Assembly: GCF_001941425.1 (NCBI RefSeq)
Contig: NZ_CP009244.1
Coordinates: 2,480,001 to 2,544,000, forward strand
Length of the DNA: 64,000 bases
Direction of reading: 5' to 3'
Source: Corynebacterium ammoniagenes DSM 20306
Lineage (GTDB): Bacteria; Actinomycetota; Actinomycetes; Mycobacteriales; Mycobacteriaceae
The first letter of the stretch is position 1. Every line of letters starts with the position of its first letter. Both the position numbers and the translations under genes were made by a program. Below the pieces are notes generated by a model. It was not told the DNA's origin, ran no database searches, and saw only the letters and a program-made list of their open reading frames with translations. Shown here piece by piece: positions 53,587 through 62,121 of this stretch.

Positions 53587-53763
53587 ATGATCCCTCGCAC
53601 TTTTGGCCCCGCCTTAGGCTCCGTCGTCGTGGGCATTGCCCTGGGAATTGTCACCGTCATTGGGGTTGCGCAATTTTCTGGGCAAGATTCCGTTCCTTCG
53701 GGACATGCGGTACCTGCTGATGATGCCGTGCTGGGCAGCCCCGAATACGGATCTCGCGGATAA
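53587..53763 (+). CDS. DUF2613 small membrane protein
   Basis: This is a 58-residue protein: one membrane helix (residues about 9-30, LGSVVVGIALGIVTVIGVAQF), a short polar stretch and a conserved C-terminal DDAVLGSPEYGSR, which are the hallmarks of the DUF2613 family. It starts at ATG 53587, 8 bp after uspA, and its TAA is followed directly by the TTG start of aftD, so it is probably co-translated with aftD. The function is unknown; the conserved adjacency to aftD suggests an arabinan-synthesis accessory role. Confidence 0.8.
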   Translation: MIPRTFGPALGSVVVGIALGIVTVIGVAQFSGQDSVPSGHAVPADDAVLGSPEYGSRG

Positions 53764-56739
53764 TTGTATGTTCATGCCATCGGGTGGGCTATCTGTGCCC
53801 TCATGGCTTTTGTGCAGCCATTTGGCTTAATCGCTGCCGATACTAAACATGATTTAGCCGCCAACCCACTGGGGTTTTTAACCGGCGCATTTTCGGTCTA
53901 CTCGGATAATTTCACGCTCGGCCAGCTACAAAACCAAGCCTACGGCTATCTTTTCCCCCAAGGCTCCTTCTTTCTTCTCACCGACTTTTTACCCGATTGG
54001 GTTGCCCAGCGCCTGTGGTGGACAATAGTTCTCGGCGTTGGCTATTCCGGCTTCGTTGTTCTGGCCCGCAAGGTTTATCCCACCTCGATGCCGTGGCTGG
54101 TACTCGGCGGAGTGGTTTATGCTTTTAGCCCGCGCGCGCTGACGACGCTCACGGCGATTTCCTCGGAGACCTGGCCGGTGATGCTCGCGCCCTGGGTTAT
54201 CGCGCCCTTTGTTGTGCAGCGAATTTCCTGGCGCCATATTGCGGCGGCCATTGTCCCCGTCGCGTGCATGGGCGCTATTAACGCCACCGCGACTTTGGCG
54301 GCATGTCTTCCCGCGGCCATCGCGCTGATCTATCGCAAACAATTCAAAGCACTCGGGATGTGGCTTGTAGGCTGCGCGCTGGTCAGCGCCTGGTGGATTG
54401 GCCCGCTGCTGATCCTTGGCAAATACGCACCCGCTTTTACCGACTATATTGAGTCTGCGTTTGTGACCACCCGCTGGTTAAACCTGCCGGAAATCCTCCG
54501 CGGCACCACCAGCTGGTCCACCTTTGTCGAAACCGAGCGCCAAGCCGGCTCCTTGCTGACTTCCGAACCGCTGTTTGTCCTTGCCACCTGCGCGGTCGCA
54601 GCCGTCGGTCTCGCGGGTCTGTGCCGCTTGCCCAAAGTATGGACCGCGATGTTGCTTATCGGCATCGCCATTTTGGGCATCAAGTTCGGAATCTACCTCG
54701 ACTTCCTCGACGGCGCCGGCGCCTTTATGCGCAACCTGCACAAATTCGACCCCCTGGTGCGCATCCCGCTCAGCCTGGGTGTGGTCGTAGCCGTGCACAA
54801 ACTCGCCACACGCCAGATGGCCGCAGCGGTGCTGGTGGTCTTGGTGGTGCTCACCAGCACCGCACCTGCGTGGTCGGCTCGTTTGCTACCCACCGGTGCG
54901 TATGAAGAAGTCCCGCAGTACTGGCAGGACGCGGCCGATTTTATCAATGACAACGCCGAGAACACTCGCACGCTCATCGCGCCGCAAACCTCCTTTGCCC
55001 GCCAAGACTGGGGCTGGACGCGCGATGAACCCGCGCAGCCTCTGGTAGAAACTCCCCTGGCATTTCGCGATGCCATTCCGCTGATTCCGTCCGAAGCCAT
55101 TCGCGGTCTAGATGGAATCATGGATATTTTGCGCTACGACCCCACCGAAGGTGCGAAAGCCCTGCAGCGCTTAGGCATCGGCGCGGTGCTCTACCGCCAC
55201 GACTTAGATAATTCCTTTACCGAATTCGACCCGCACGAACTCCCCGGGCACGTACATACCTTCGGCGAAGTCGACGTGGTGCTGTTGGATAAGCAGCCTG
55301 ACATGCTGATCTCCGATGATGAACCTGTCACCGTAGCCGGCGGCGGTGAAGTCCTCGCCTTGCTGGATATGCTGGGCACGCCAGGCCCACGCAGGTTGGT
55401 CGAAGAAAACGCGGAGATTGTCACCGATACTCCCGCTCTGGTGGATAGAAACTTCGGAACCCTAGACGGCGCCGCCAGCGCGCAGATGGCACCGGAGGAT
55501 CCCACAACGTCGAATAACGCCGCGCGCGATTATCCCAGCGCGGGGCCTTTGACCACAGTCGACGAAGGCGCGGTGCACCTATCCGCGGAATCTTCCGCCA
55601 GCGATGCCTCTGCGTTTGGCGGTGCGAACCCGGCGCGCTCACTGACTGCGGCAAGTGACGGCAACCCCGAGACCGCCTGGTGGCCTGCGCCCGGGCACAC
55701 CGGTTGGGTGGAGCTGGAAGGCGAATTTCCGACGCCGTCGATTACGCTAACCGCCACCGAGGACACGGAAGTCATTATCCACGGCGCCGATGGCGCGAAT
55801 GTGAAAGTGTCGCTGAAGGCGGATACCCCGCGCACGATTGCAGTGCCGGGTGGGCCGACCACGCAGATTCGTGTGGAGTTGACCAAACGGGTGGGCATCG
55901 CGGAAATCGCTGAGGCATCGCGCGTGGTGAAAGTGCCAGATACCTCGCCGAATGTGCAGCAATTTATCTTCCAACGGCTATTTCTGGATACCGGGATCAT
56001 CATCCGCGAATTCACCGCGCCGCGGGGGATGACGGTGACCTTGGATGCGGACAGAGCAGAAGTGCTTATCGATGACACCCTCTATTCCCCCGGCGACACG
56101 CTGACCTTAGACAAAGGCACACACCGGCTCGAAACCCGGGCGCAATGGGTCAGCTTGAGTGCTTCCCCACCGCACTCCGAATATGCGGCGACTGGCAACG
56201 AGATTGCCGCAGCCGATCACGAGCGGATTTTGAATACCGGCCGGGCGTTTAATGCTGGTCTGCGCGGCTTTATTGGGGATGTGGAAGTAGACGCCGTGGA
56301 AGTGGATGCGGCCAGCCAAGCTTTTGTCATTCCCGCCGGTGTTGAAGGAACCTTCCGCATGGAGCATGAGGCCAATGGGCTCTACCGCGCCTGGTTGATT
56401 ATTGGCGGCGCAGTCGGCATTGCCACGGCCATGGCGTGCGCGTGGACGGGACGGTTGCGCGGTGAGCCCGCTCACCTAGACATGGCGCGCCCGTGGCTTT
56501 TGGGCATGGTGGTTCTAACCGCCATCAATTGGGTCTTTGGGCTGGTTGCCGTGGCCATGTGGGCGGTTGTCCGCTGGACTAATTTCAAACCGGAGTATCT
56601 CAGTCCCGCGCTGATGTTGATGACGGGGGCGATGTTGGCGAGGGCGCCGTGGCCATCGGAAAGCTATGCCGGTGACTCGGTCTTCGTTGGGGCTTTAGCT
56701 GCCGCGGCGGTTGCGTGCCTTTTCTTGCCGCGGAAATAA
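53764..56739 (+). CDS. aftD: Alpha-(1->3)-arabinofuranosyltransferase AftD
   Basis: This is a 991-residue GT-C arabinosyltransferase acting on arabinogalactan and lipoarabinomannan branches, using decaprenyl-phosphoryl-arabinose at the membrane. About ten hydrophobic helices lie in residues 1-390 with the GT-C acidic loop (IAADTKHDLAANP near residue 26). A large extracytoplasmic C-terminal part (about 390-880) has carbohydrate-binding-like beta segments (ETAWWPAPGHTGWVELEGEF). Two to four further helices close the protein. The start is TTG 53764 immediately after the DUF2613 stop. The last 76 bp overlap the converging acyltransferase gene. Confidence 0.9.
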   Translation: MYVHAIGWAICALMAFVQPFGLIAADTKHDLAANPLGFLTGAFSVYSDNFTLGQLQNQAYGYLFPQGSFFLLTDFLPDWVAQRLWWTIVLGVGYSGFVVLARKVYPTSMPWLVLGGVVYAFSPRALTTLTAISSETWPVMLAPWVIAPFVVQRISWRHIAAAIVPVACMGAINATATLAACLPAAIALIYRKQFKALGMWLVGCALVSAWWIGPLLILGKYAPAFTDYIESAFVTTRWLNLPEILRGTTSWSTFVETERQAGSLLTSEPLFVLATCAVAAVGLAGLCRLPKVWTAMLLIGIAILGIKFGIYLDFLDGAGAFMRNLHKFDPLVRIPLSLGVVVAVHKLATRQMAAAVLVVLVVLTSTAPAWSARLLPTGAYEEVPQYWQDAADFINDNAENTRTLIAPQTSFARQDWGWTRDEPAQPLVETPLAFRDAIPLIPSEAIRGLDGIMDILRYDPTEGAKALQRLGIGAVLYRHDLDNSFTEFDPHELPGHVHTFGEVDVVLLDKQPDMLISDDEPVTVAGGGEVLALLDMLGTPGPRRLVEENAEIVTDTPALVDRNFGTLDGAASAQMAPEDPTTSNNAARDYPSAGPLTTVDEGAVHLSAESSASDASAFGGANPARSLTAASDGNPETAWWPAPGHTGWVELEGEFPTPSITLTATEDTEVIIHGADGANVKVSLKADTPRTIAVPGGPTTQIRVELTKRVGIAEIAEASRVVKVPDTSPNVQQFIFQRLFLDTGIIIREFTAPRGMTVTLDADRAEVLIDDTLYSPGDTLTLDKGTHRLETRAQWVSLSASPPHSEYAATGNEIAAADHERILNTGRAFNAGLRGFIGDVEVDAVEVDAASQAFVIPAGVEGTFRMEHEANGLYRAWLIIGGAVGIATAMACAWTGRLRGEPAHLDMARPWLLGMVVLTAINWVFGLVAVAMWAVVRWTNFKPEYLSPALMLMTGAMLARAPWPSESYAGDSVFVGALAAAAVACLFLPRK

Positions 56740-57755
56740 AAGCGCGCGGGCTCCTCCACCAGCTCGTAGCAGGCGTAGCTCACCGCGATGGTAAATGCGA
56801 CGGTGAGAATGAAAATCAGCAGGAAGTGCCCGGAAAACACCGAGATTCCGGTTAGCGGGAACATCAGCCCCAAAATCGCGACGTGCCATAGGAAGATGGA
56901 ATAGGAAATCTTGCCGAGAAATTGCCAGGTTTTACTTTCCAAAACCTTCGACGGCCCACCCAGGGCATAAGGCACGACGAGGCACGCGGCAAAGCAAGCA
57001 CCAGCGAGAATGCGGCGGTTGAACTCCCCGGGCTCCGGATGCACGAGTCCCTGGGGTCCGAACCATTCGCGCGAGGCCAGCCACATGATCACGGCGGCAA
57101 CAACCCAGGCGACGGGGCGAATTTTGGAGGTTATGTGCACGCGGCCTTCGTATTCGGCGGCCAGCATGCCGATGGCAAACCACGGGATATAAGACGGCGG
57201 CCAAATCTGGAAGTTGATGCCGTCGCCATCGAAGGCGGCGACAAAGGGCAGCCAGGGCCAGGCAAAAGATAACGCGGCAGCGCCGATAATCACCGCGACG
57301 CGGCGGTTGTGCGTCAGACCGCGCAGGCTTAGGGCTATCGCGGGAAGCGCCAGGTAGAAAGCAACCTCGACGCACAGCGACCAGAGGTGCGTGAGCCCCG
57401 GAGCAAGGCCATCGGGGATGTAGATCTGTGTCAAGGTGAGGTTGGTCAGGATTTGCCAGATATCCATGCTGCGGGCATCGGGGTAGAGCAAAATCACTGC
57501 CACGACACACACGAGATACGCGGGGACGATGCGAGCTGCGCGGTTGCGGTAATAGGTGGGATTGACCGGGCGGCGCCAGAGGACAAAGGCGGACAGGGCG
57601 AAGAAGACGGCGACGAAGTAATCGAAACGTTCGGCGACGGCCCAATCGGTGCCGGTTTGGAAGGAAACGTGGGTGACAACAATCCCGAGTGAGGCTACCG
57701 CGCGGATACCGTCTAGGGCGGGCAGGTGCTGCGGTACAGTACTAATCGTTATCAC
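56664..57755 (-). CDS. tmaT: Acyltransferase-3 family protein (TmaT-like)
   Basis: This 363-residue membrane O-acyltransferase of family 3 has about ten hydrophobic helices. The family N-terminus PALDGIRAVASLGIVVTHV carries the catalytic-site His, and FFALSAFVLWRRP follows. Its place next to aftD and the DUF3068 gene matches TmaT of C. glutamicum, which acetylates trehalose monomycolate before export; the symbol rests partly on synteny. The start is uncertain: the GTG at 57755 overlaps the only Shine-Dalgarno AGGAGG, while codon 4 (ATT, 57746) lies 8 nt after it. The 3' end overlaps aftD by 76 bp. Confidence 0.8.
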   Translation of the reverse strand: MITISTVPQHLPALDGIRAVASLGIVVTHVSFQTGTDWAVAERFDYFVAVFFALSAFVLWRRPVNPTYYRNRAARIVPAYLVCVVAVILLYPDARSMDIWQILTNLTLTQIYIPDGLAPGLTHLWSLCVEVAFYLALPAIALSLRGLTHNRRVAVIIGAAALSFAWPWLPFVAAFDGDGINFQIWPPSYIPWFAIGMLAAEYEGRVHITSKIRPVAWVVAAVIMWLASREWFGPQGLVHPEPGEFNRRILAGACFAACLVVPYALGGPSKVLESKTWQFLGKISYSIFLWHVAILGLMFPLTGISVFSGHFLLIFILTVAFTIAVSYACYELVEEPARFYFRGKKRHATAAAAKAPTKTESPA

Positions 57756-57788
57756 CTCCTTGAGTTTGAATTGGACAACCTTCCTTAA

Positions 57789-58808
57789 ATGCTACGTACT
57801 CCATCTTCCTTGAAGCTCACCACTATCATCGCACTGGTGTGCTTGATTGTAGGTGCCTTGGCGCCGACCTTGATTACGCAGCGCACGCGCCCTTTATCTT
57901 TCAAGGAAGATATTTCCGTGTCCAAGGGCTCCGAGCACGCGCAGGTGGCGCGCTGGGAGGATTATGAAGGCTGCGAGGACGGTCTCAAGTGCGTTGTCCA
58001 GACGCAGGATTTAGACATTGATCGTCATTCCACCACGGCGAAGACGGATGTGGATGATGCCGCGGCGCATTCGGAAAGCTCCATTACCATCAGCTTAGAT
58101 GGCGAGCAGATTGCCGAGATTGCGCAGACCGCGCTGCTTAACCGCGAGTCGGCGTATCCGATGGCGGGTCTGGATACTAACCAGGAATTTACCGTCGCCG
58201 GCGAGACCGTGCTCTCAGCCGAGGGCGCGGAGATTGATGGCATTGATTATTTCTTCCCTTCGCAGACTGAACAGCGTTCTTATCCGTACTTCGATACGGT
58301 GATGCAAAAATCCGAGCCGATTGACTATCTCACCGATGAGAAAATCGATGGGATTCCCACCTATTCCTTCTATCAACAGCGCCAGGGCGTCAATGTTGAT
58401 CATCTCTTTGCCGATCCGCACTTCCCCGGCCGCGCCGGGGACCTTTATTCCGACGCAGAACTTGCGGAGCTAGATCTGGCCGCCGATGACCACGTGGAGC
58501 TAAAACCGTATTACGCCGTGGAGCGCACCGTGTGGGTGGAGCCTACTACCGGGCGGATCGTCGATAGCAATGAAAAACTGCAGATTTACCTGGCGCAATC
58601 ACAAACAGAAGCACCCACGGGGGAACGCACACTCTTTTCCGCCGATATTTCCTGGGATGAGGAATCGACCCAAGCCGAGTTGGATAAAGTGAAAAACACG
58701 GTGATGGCGGTGCAGGTCGCCACCATCGTTGGTTGGGTGCTCGCCATTATTGGTGCGGTATTATTGCTCGCCTGTGCGTGGCGTTTTAGCAGGCAGCGTG
58801 AGAATTAG
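57789..58808 (+). CDS. DUF3068 domain protein (envelope)
   Basis: This is a 339-residue DUF3068 (PorA-family-like) protein: an N-terminal membrane helix (about 10-30), a large extracytoplasmic domain (about 35-300) with YYAVERTVWVEPTTGRIVD near its end, and a C-terminal helix (about 307-330). It is anchored at both ends in the membrane. The function is unknown but DUF3068 genes recur in mycolate/arabinan clusters. It starts 33 bp from the divergent acyltransferase and overlaps the next gene by 11 bp. Confidence 0.85.
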   Translation: MLRTPSSLKLTTIIALVCLIVGALAPTLITQRTRPLSFKEDISVSKGSEHAQVARWEDYEGCEDGLKCVVQTQDLDIDRHSTTAKTDVDDAAAHSESSITISLDGEQIAEIAQTALLNRESAYPMAGLDTNQEFTVAGETVLSAEGAEIDGIDYFFPSQTEQRSYPYFDTVMQKSEPIDYLTDEKIDGIPTYSFYQQRQGVNVDHLFADPHFPGRAGDLYSDAELAELDLAADDHVELKPYYAVERTVWVEPTTGRIVDSNEKLQIYLAQSQTEAPTGERTLFSADISWDEESTQAELDKVKNTVMAVQVATIVGWVLAIIGAVLLLACAWRFSRQREN

Positions 58809-60285
58809 GCTGATCTTCTGCGCCTTTTCGGCGGCCGCTGTCGCGGCGGTAGTGTGGCCTTTTCTCTTCGGCGGGCAATTAGCCTGGCGCGACATGCTGG
58901 TGCTGGATTCGCCCGGCATGACTGCCACCAACTTTGGCGGTGGGGACCTGTTTGCGCGGAACGCGCCGCAAGATGGGGTGCTGGCGATCATCGCTAAGCT
59001 TGTGCCCGCCACCTGGGTGGTCAAAGCGCTCATGGTGGCCTCGGCTATCGGCGCCGCCGCCGGCGCTTGGTGGTTGAGCAATAAAGAACTCCTGCCCACT
59101 TTGGCAGCCATTGGTCTCGCGGTGGCCAATCCCTTTGTCATCGAAAGGCTCATGCAAGGCCAGTGGTCTTTGGTCATTGCCGCGTGGTTGTTGCCGTTGA
59201 TTGCCGCCGCAGCCCTCCACGGTGTCACGCTGCTGGTCTGGCTGCTCATGTTTGTCGCTTCCCTTACGCCCACCGGCGCGCTAGTTGGGTTGATTGTGGC
59301 CGTGGTGTGTTTGCGCAAACATCGACTGCTCACCCTGGCGCTGGGGGCGCTGTATACCGCACCGTGGGCGATTCCAGGTGTTATCGCGACCTTTCGCGGC
59401 GGACAAGAAATGAATGCCCAAGCCGCCGCCGAAGCTTTTGCCCCGCGCGCGGAAGAAGCCGTGGGCACCGTGGGCGCGCTGCTGGGATTAGGAGGTATCT
59501 GGAATGCTGATGCCGTGCCCGAATCCCGGCACTTAGGCTTTGCCCTTTTTGGCCTGGGCGTTTTTGCCTGCGTGCTTGTAGGCGCACGCTTTGTGCCGCG
59601 CCGGTTACTGGTGCTTGCTGGGGTGGGGCTTGCCATCGCTACTCTTGCCTGGCTGTGGCCGACCGGCATGGCCTGGGCGCTCGAGCATATCCCCGGCGCG
59701 GGCCTGGTGCGCGATAGCCAAAAGCTACTCCTGCTGGCACTACCCGGCTACGTTATGGCGCTTGGGCACATCCCTGCCCGACACACCGTCGCCGCAGCGC
59801 TCGCTTTGGGCTGCGTCATCCTGCAAACCCCGGACGCGGCGTCGTCCCTGTCGGTTCTGCGCGGCACGCAGGCCCCGTTGGTAGATAACAACCTCGTGGC
59901 AGAGATCAACGAGCGCGATGTGTTATTTATTGACCGCCACACCCTGGCTGATATCGATGGCCGCTTGGTGGTAGATCCCTATTCCAAGGTGGTCAACAAA
60001 GTTGAATCCGGAAGCTTAAGTGTTGATGGCACCCTGGTGGATCTTCCCAGTCCCCGCTGGCAGGCTGCCATGCAGGCGTGGGAGGACAATGACCGCACAG
60101 CGCTGGAAGATTTAGGCATCGGCGTAGTGGTCGAGGACGAAAAGATTATCGCTGAAACCTCCGTCACACCACACAGCGTGCCGTGGATTTTAACCAGCCT
60201 CTGGCTGTTGAGCCCGGCTATTGCTGGGTTAGCCTACGCAGGAGTTCTTCGAAACGAGCGCCGGTCGAATCCCACGAAAATTTAA
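58798..60285 (+). CDS. Polytopic membrane protein of the envelope cluster
   Basis: This 495-residue protein has about ten hydrophobic helices and a C-terminal soluble segment (about 365-475) before a final helix. LAWRDMLVLDSPGM near residue 33 sits where GT-C enzymes carry catalytic acidic residues, so a glycosyltransferase-like fold is possible but unproven. The start is GTG 58798 overlapping the DUF3068 stop, hence coupled. It ends in a 68-bp overlap with the converging glycosyltransferase gene. No function is assigned. Confidence 0.75.
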   Translation: MRIRLIFCAFSAAAVAAVVWPFLFGGQLAWRDMLVLDSPGMTATNFGGGDLFARNAPQDGVLAIIAKLVPATWVVKALMVASAIGAAAGAWWLSNKELLPTLAAIGLAVANPFVIERLMQGQWSLVIAAWLLPLIAAAALHGVTLLVWLLMFVASLTPTGALVGLIVAVVCLRKHRLLTLALGALYTAPWAIPGVIATFRGGQEMNAQAAAEAFAPRAEEAVGTVGALLGLGGIWNADAVPESRHLGFALFGLGVFACVLVGARFVPRRLLVLAGVGLAIATLAWLWPTGMAWALEHIPGAGLVRDSQKLLLLALPGYVMALGHIPARHTVAAALALGCVILQTPDAASSLSVLRGTQAPLVDNNLVAEINERDVLFIDRHTLADIDGRLVVDPYSKVVNKVESGSLSVDGTLVDLPSPRWQAAMQAWEDNDRTALEDLGIGVVVEDEKIIAETSVTPHSVPWILTSLWLLSPAIAGLAYAGVLRNERRSNPTKI

Positions 60286-61309
60286 GCGCAAAGTCTTTGG
60301 CGGCCGCGCCTAATTCCTCGCGCAACTCCACGTCGCGAATCAGCCTCCGGGTGGCATCAATAAACCCTTGTTCATCGCTAACCAGCAGCCCGGTTGTATT
60401 ATCCTGCACGCTATCGCGCAGCCCGAAAGAATAACCGACCGTCGGCACGCCATGTTGGGCAGCTTCCATCACTGCCAAGCCCCAGCCTTCTTTGCGCGAG
60501 GGCATTAAGTGAATATCGGCGCGCGCTAATAGCGCGTGTTTATAATCCTCGGTCACCTGCCCGTGGAAGATGACCTTGTCCAACACGCCCCGCTCGCGGG
60601 CATAGGCGCGTAATTCTGCCTCCCACCAGCCGCTGCCGATGACGTCCAAGGTGGCATCGTCAAGCGCTGCGACAGTATCAATCGCGTGCTCAATCTGCTT
60701 ATAAGGCACCAGACGCGACAAGGTGACCAAGTGAATGGGCGTCTCGCGCGCAATCAGCGGAATGTGCTCGGGGATGGGGTCAACGCCATTTTCAATAATC
60801 TGGGCATCGGGCACCCCAAGTGCCAGCAAGTCCGCGCGGGAGGCTTCCGACACTGTCACCGTCTGCGAATTGCGGTAAACCCAGGGGGCGACGCGAGATT
60901 CCAAAAACCAGCCCAGGGGCCCGATAACGCGCCCGGCCACCGGCCATACCTCGCGGTGGCAATGATGCGTTAATAACACCGTGGGCTTGCCGGATACCAA
61001 CCGCGCGAAGAAAGGAATACCATTTTGGGTATCAATAACTGCGTCAAACCCGCGCAAGGGACCGATGCCCAAGCGGGCGGCAACTATCATCGCTAAGGCT
61101 GCTGGATATACGCTGTATTTGGCGCCACCACGGGAGTATCGCACCCCGTTGCGCACCTCGCGCCGCGCGGCATTCATGTGCCGGGAGGTGCGAAAGACCA
61201 CCTCGTGGCCTTGGGAGACCAGATACTCCCCGACGCGTTCGAGGTAGCGTTCTGAGCCGCCGCCTTGCGGGTGGGTGGAGTCGCGCCAGCACAACAGGAG
61301 GATCTTCAT
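60218..61309 (-). CDS. Glycosyltransferase family 4
   Basis: This is a 363-residue GT-B glycosyltransferase of family 4, cytoplasmic or peripheral. The N-terminal acceptor motif GGGSERYLERVGEYL (residues 18-32) and the donor-domain segments LVTLSRLVPYKQIEHAID, LMPSRKEGWGLAVMEAAQHGVPTVGY (Glu-x7-Glu motif) are present. The donor sugar is not determinable. ATG 61309 is chosen; the frame opens at 61357. Only one base separates its start from the GTG of the divergent methyltransferase, so its promoter (TATTAT at about 61315-61320 on the minus strand) lies inside that gene. Confidence 0.9.
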   Translation of the reverse strand: MKILLLCWRDSTHPQGGGSERYLERVGEYLVSQGHEVVFRTSRHMNAARREVRNGVRYSRGGAKYSVYPAALAMIVAARLGIGPLRGFDAVIDTQNGIPFFARLVSGKPTVLLTHHCHREVWPVAGRVIGPLGWFLESRVAPWVYRNSQTVTVSEASRADLLALGVPDAQIIENGVDPIPEHIPLIARETPIHLVTLSRLVPYKQIEHAIDTVAALDDATLDVIGSGWWEAELRAYARERGVLDKVIFHGQVTEDYKHALLARADIHLMPSRKEGWGLAVMEAAQHGVPTVGYSFGLRDSVQDNTTGLLVSDEQGFIDATRRLIRDVELREELGAAAKDFALKFSWDSTGARFEELLRRLTQQ

Positions 61310-61310
61310 C

Positions 61311-62114
61311 GTGGATAATAAGCCTAGCGGGTATCGCCTCAAGTCTTTGACGCACACTCGGGCTGTCGCGACGTTTTCACGCGCTTGGAAGCTGTTGCGT
61401 TCCTTCCGGTTTGAGCAAACCCAGCCTCATGTTTTTTATTCCGGTCTGGCGCACGACACCGCTTTGCTTATCGATGCCCTCTGCCACGACTTCGCTCTCT
61501 CCCTGAGCGGTGCCCGCGTTTTGGATGTCGGCGGGGGCCCAGGATATTTTGCCGCCGAGTTTGAATCCCGCGGTGCGCGCTACGTCGGCGTGGAGCCGGA
61601 TGCCGGGGAAATGTCGGCGGCGGGCATTGCCGTCAGCCAGGCTGTGCGCGGCGATGGAACTGCCCTGCCTTTTCGCGACGATACTTTTGACGTGGTTTAT
61701 TCCTCCAATGTAGCCGAGCATATTCCCAACCCGTGGACGATGGCCGATGAGATGCTGCGCGTTGCCCGCCCCGGAGGGCTGGTGGTGCTGAGCTATACCG
61801 CGTGGTTGGGCCCTTTTGGTGGCCATGAAACCGGCTGGTGGCAGCACTATATCGGCGGTGATTTTGCGCGAAGACGATATGAAAAGACCCATGGGCATCC
61901 GCCGAAGAATGTCTTTGGCACCTCGTTATTTGATCTCTCCGTGCGCGAAGGGCTGGAGTATGCCCGCGGCAAAGAGCTCCTGGCGGCTTTCCCGCGCTAT
62001 CACCCCGCTTGGGCGTGGTGGATTGTGCGCGTGCCTCTCCTGCGTGAGTTTCTTACCTCCAACCTCGTGTTGGTATTAAAAAAGCCCGCCCACCACGAGG
62101 GCGGACGGGCTTAG
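61311..62114 (+). CDS. mtrP: SAM-dependent methyltransferase (MtrP-like)
   Basis: This 267-residue class I methyltransferase has the AdoMet motif I VLDVGGGPGYFA near residue 72, then VGVEPD, GTALPFRDDTFDVVYSSNVAEHI and LRVARPGGLVVLSY. Its location directly before pck matches MtrP of C. glutamicum, a methyltransferase-like protein needed for efficient trehalose-mycolate transport; the symbol is based on this position and family. GTG 61311 has AGGAGG 9 nt upstream, located inside the start of the divergent glycosyltransferase gene. The C-terminus (KKPAHHEGGRA) is encoded by the pck terminator stem. Confidence 0.8.
   Translation: MDNKPSGYRLKSLTHTRAVATFSRAWKLLRSFRFEQTQPHVFYSGLAHDTALLIDALCHDFALSLSGARVLDVGGGPGYFAAEFESRGARYVGVEPDAGEMSAAGIAVSQAVRGDGTALPFRDDTFDVVYSSNVAEHIPNPWTMADEMLRVARPGGLVVLSYTAWLGPFGGHETGWWQHYIGGDFARRRYEKTHGHPPKNVFGTSLFDLSVREGLEYARGKELLAAFPRYHPAWAWWIVRVPLLREFLTSNLVLVLKKPAHHEGGRA
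62082..62112 (-). terminator. Terminator of pck, within the mtrP 3' end
   Basis: AAGCCCG plus CCC (62082-62091) pair with GGG...CGGGCTT (62099-62112) with a small bulge. On the minus strand a run of six T follows. The whole structure is inside the last codons of the opposing methyltransferase gene. Confidence 0.8.
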
Positions 62115-62121
62115 TTAGTTC

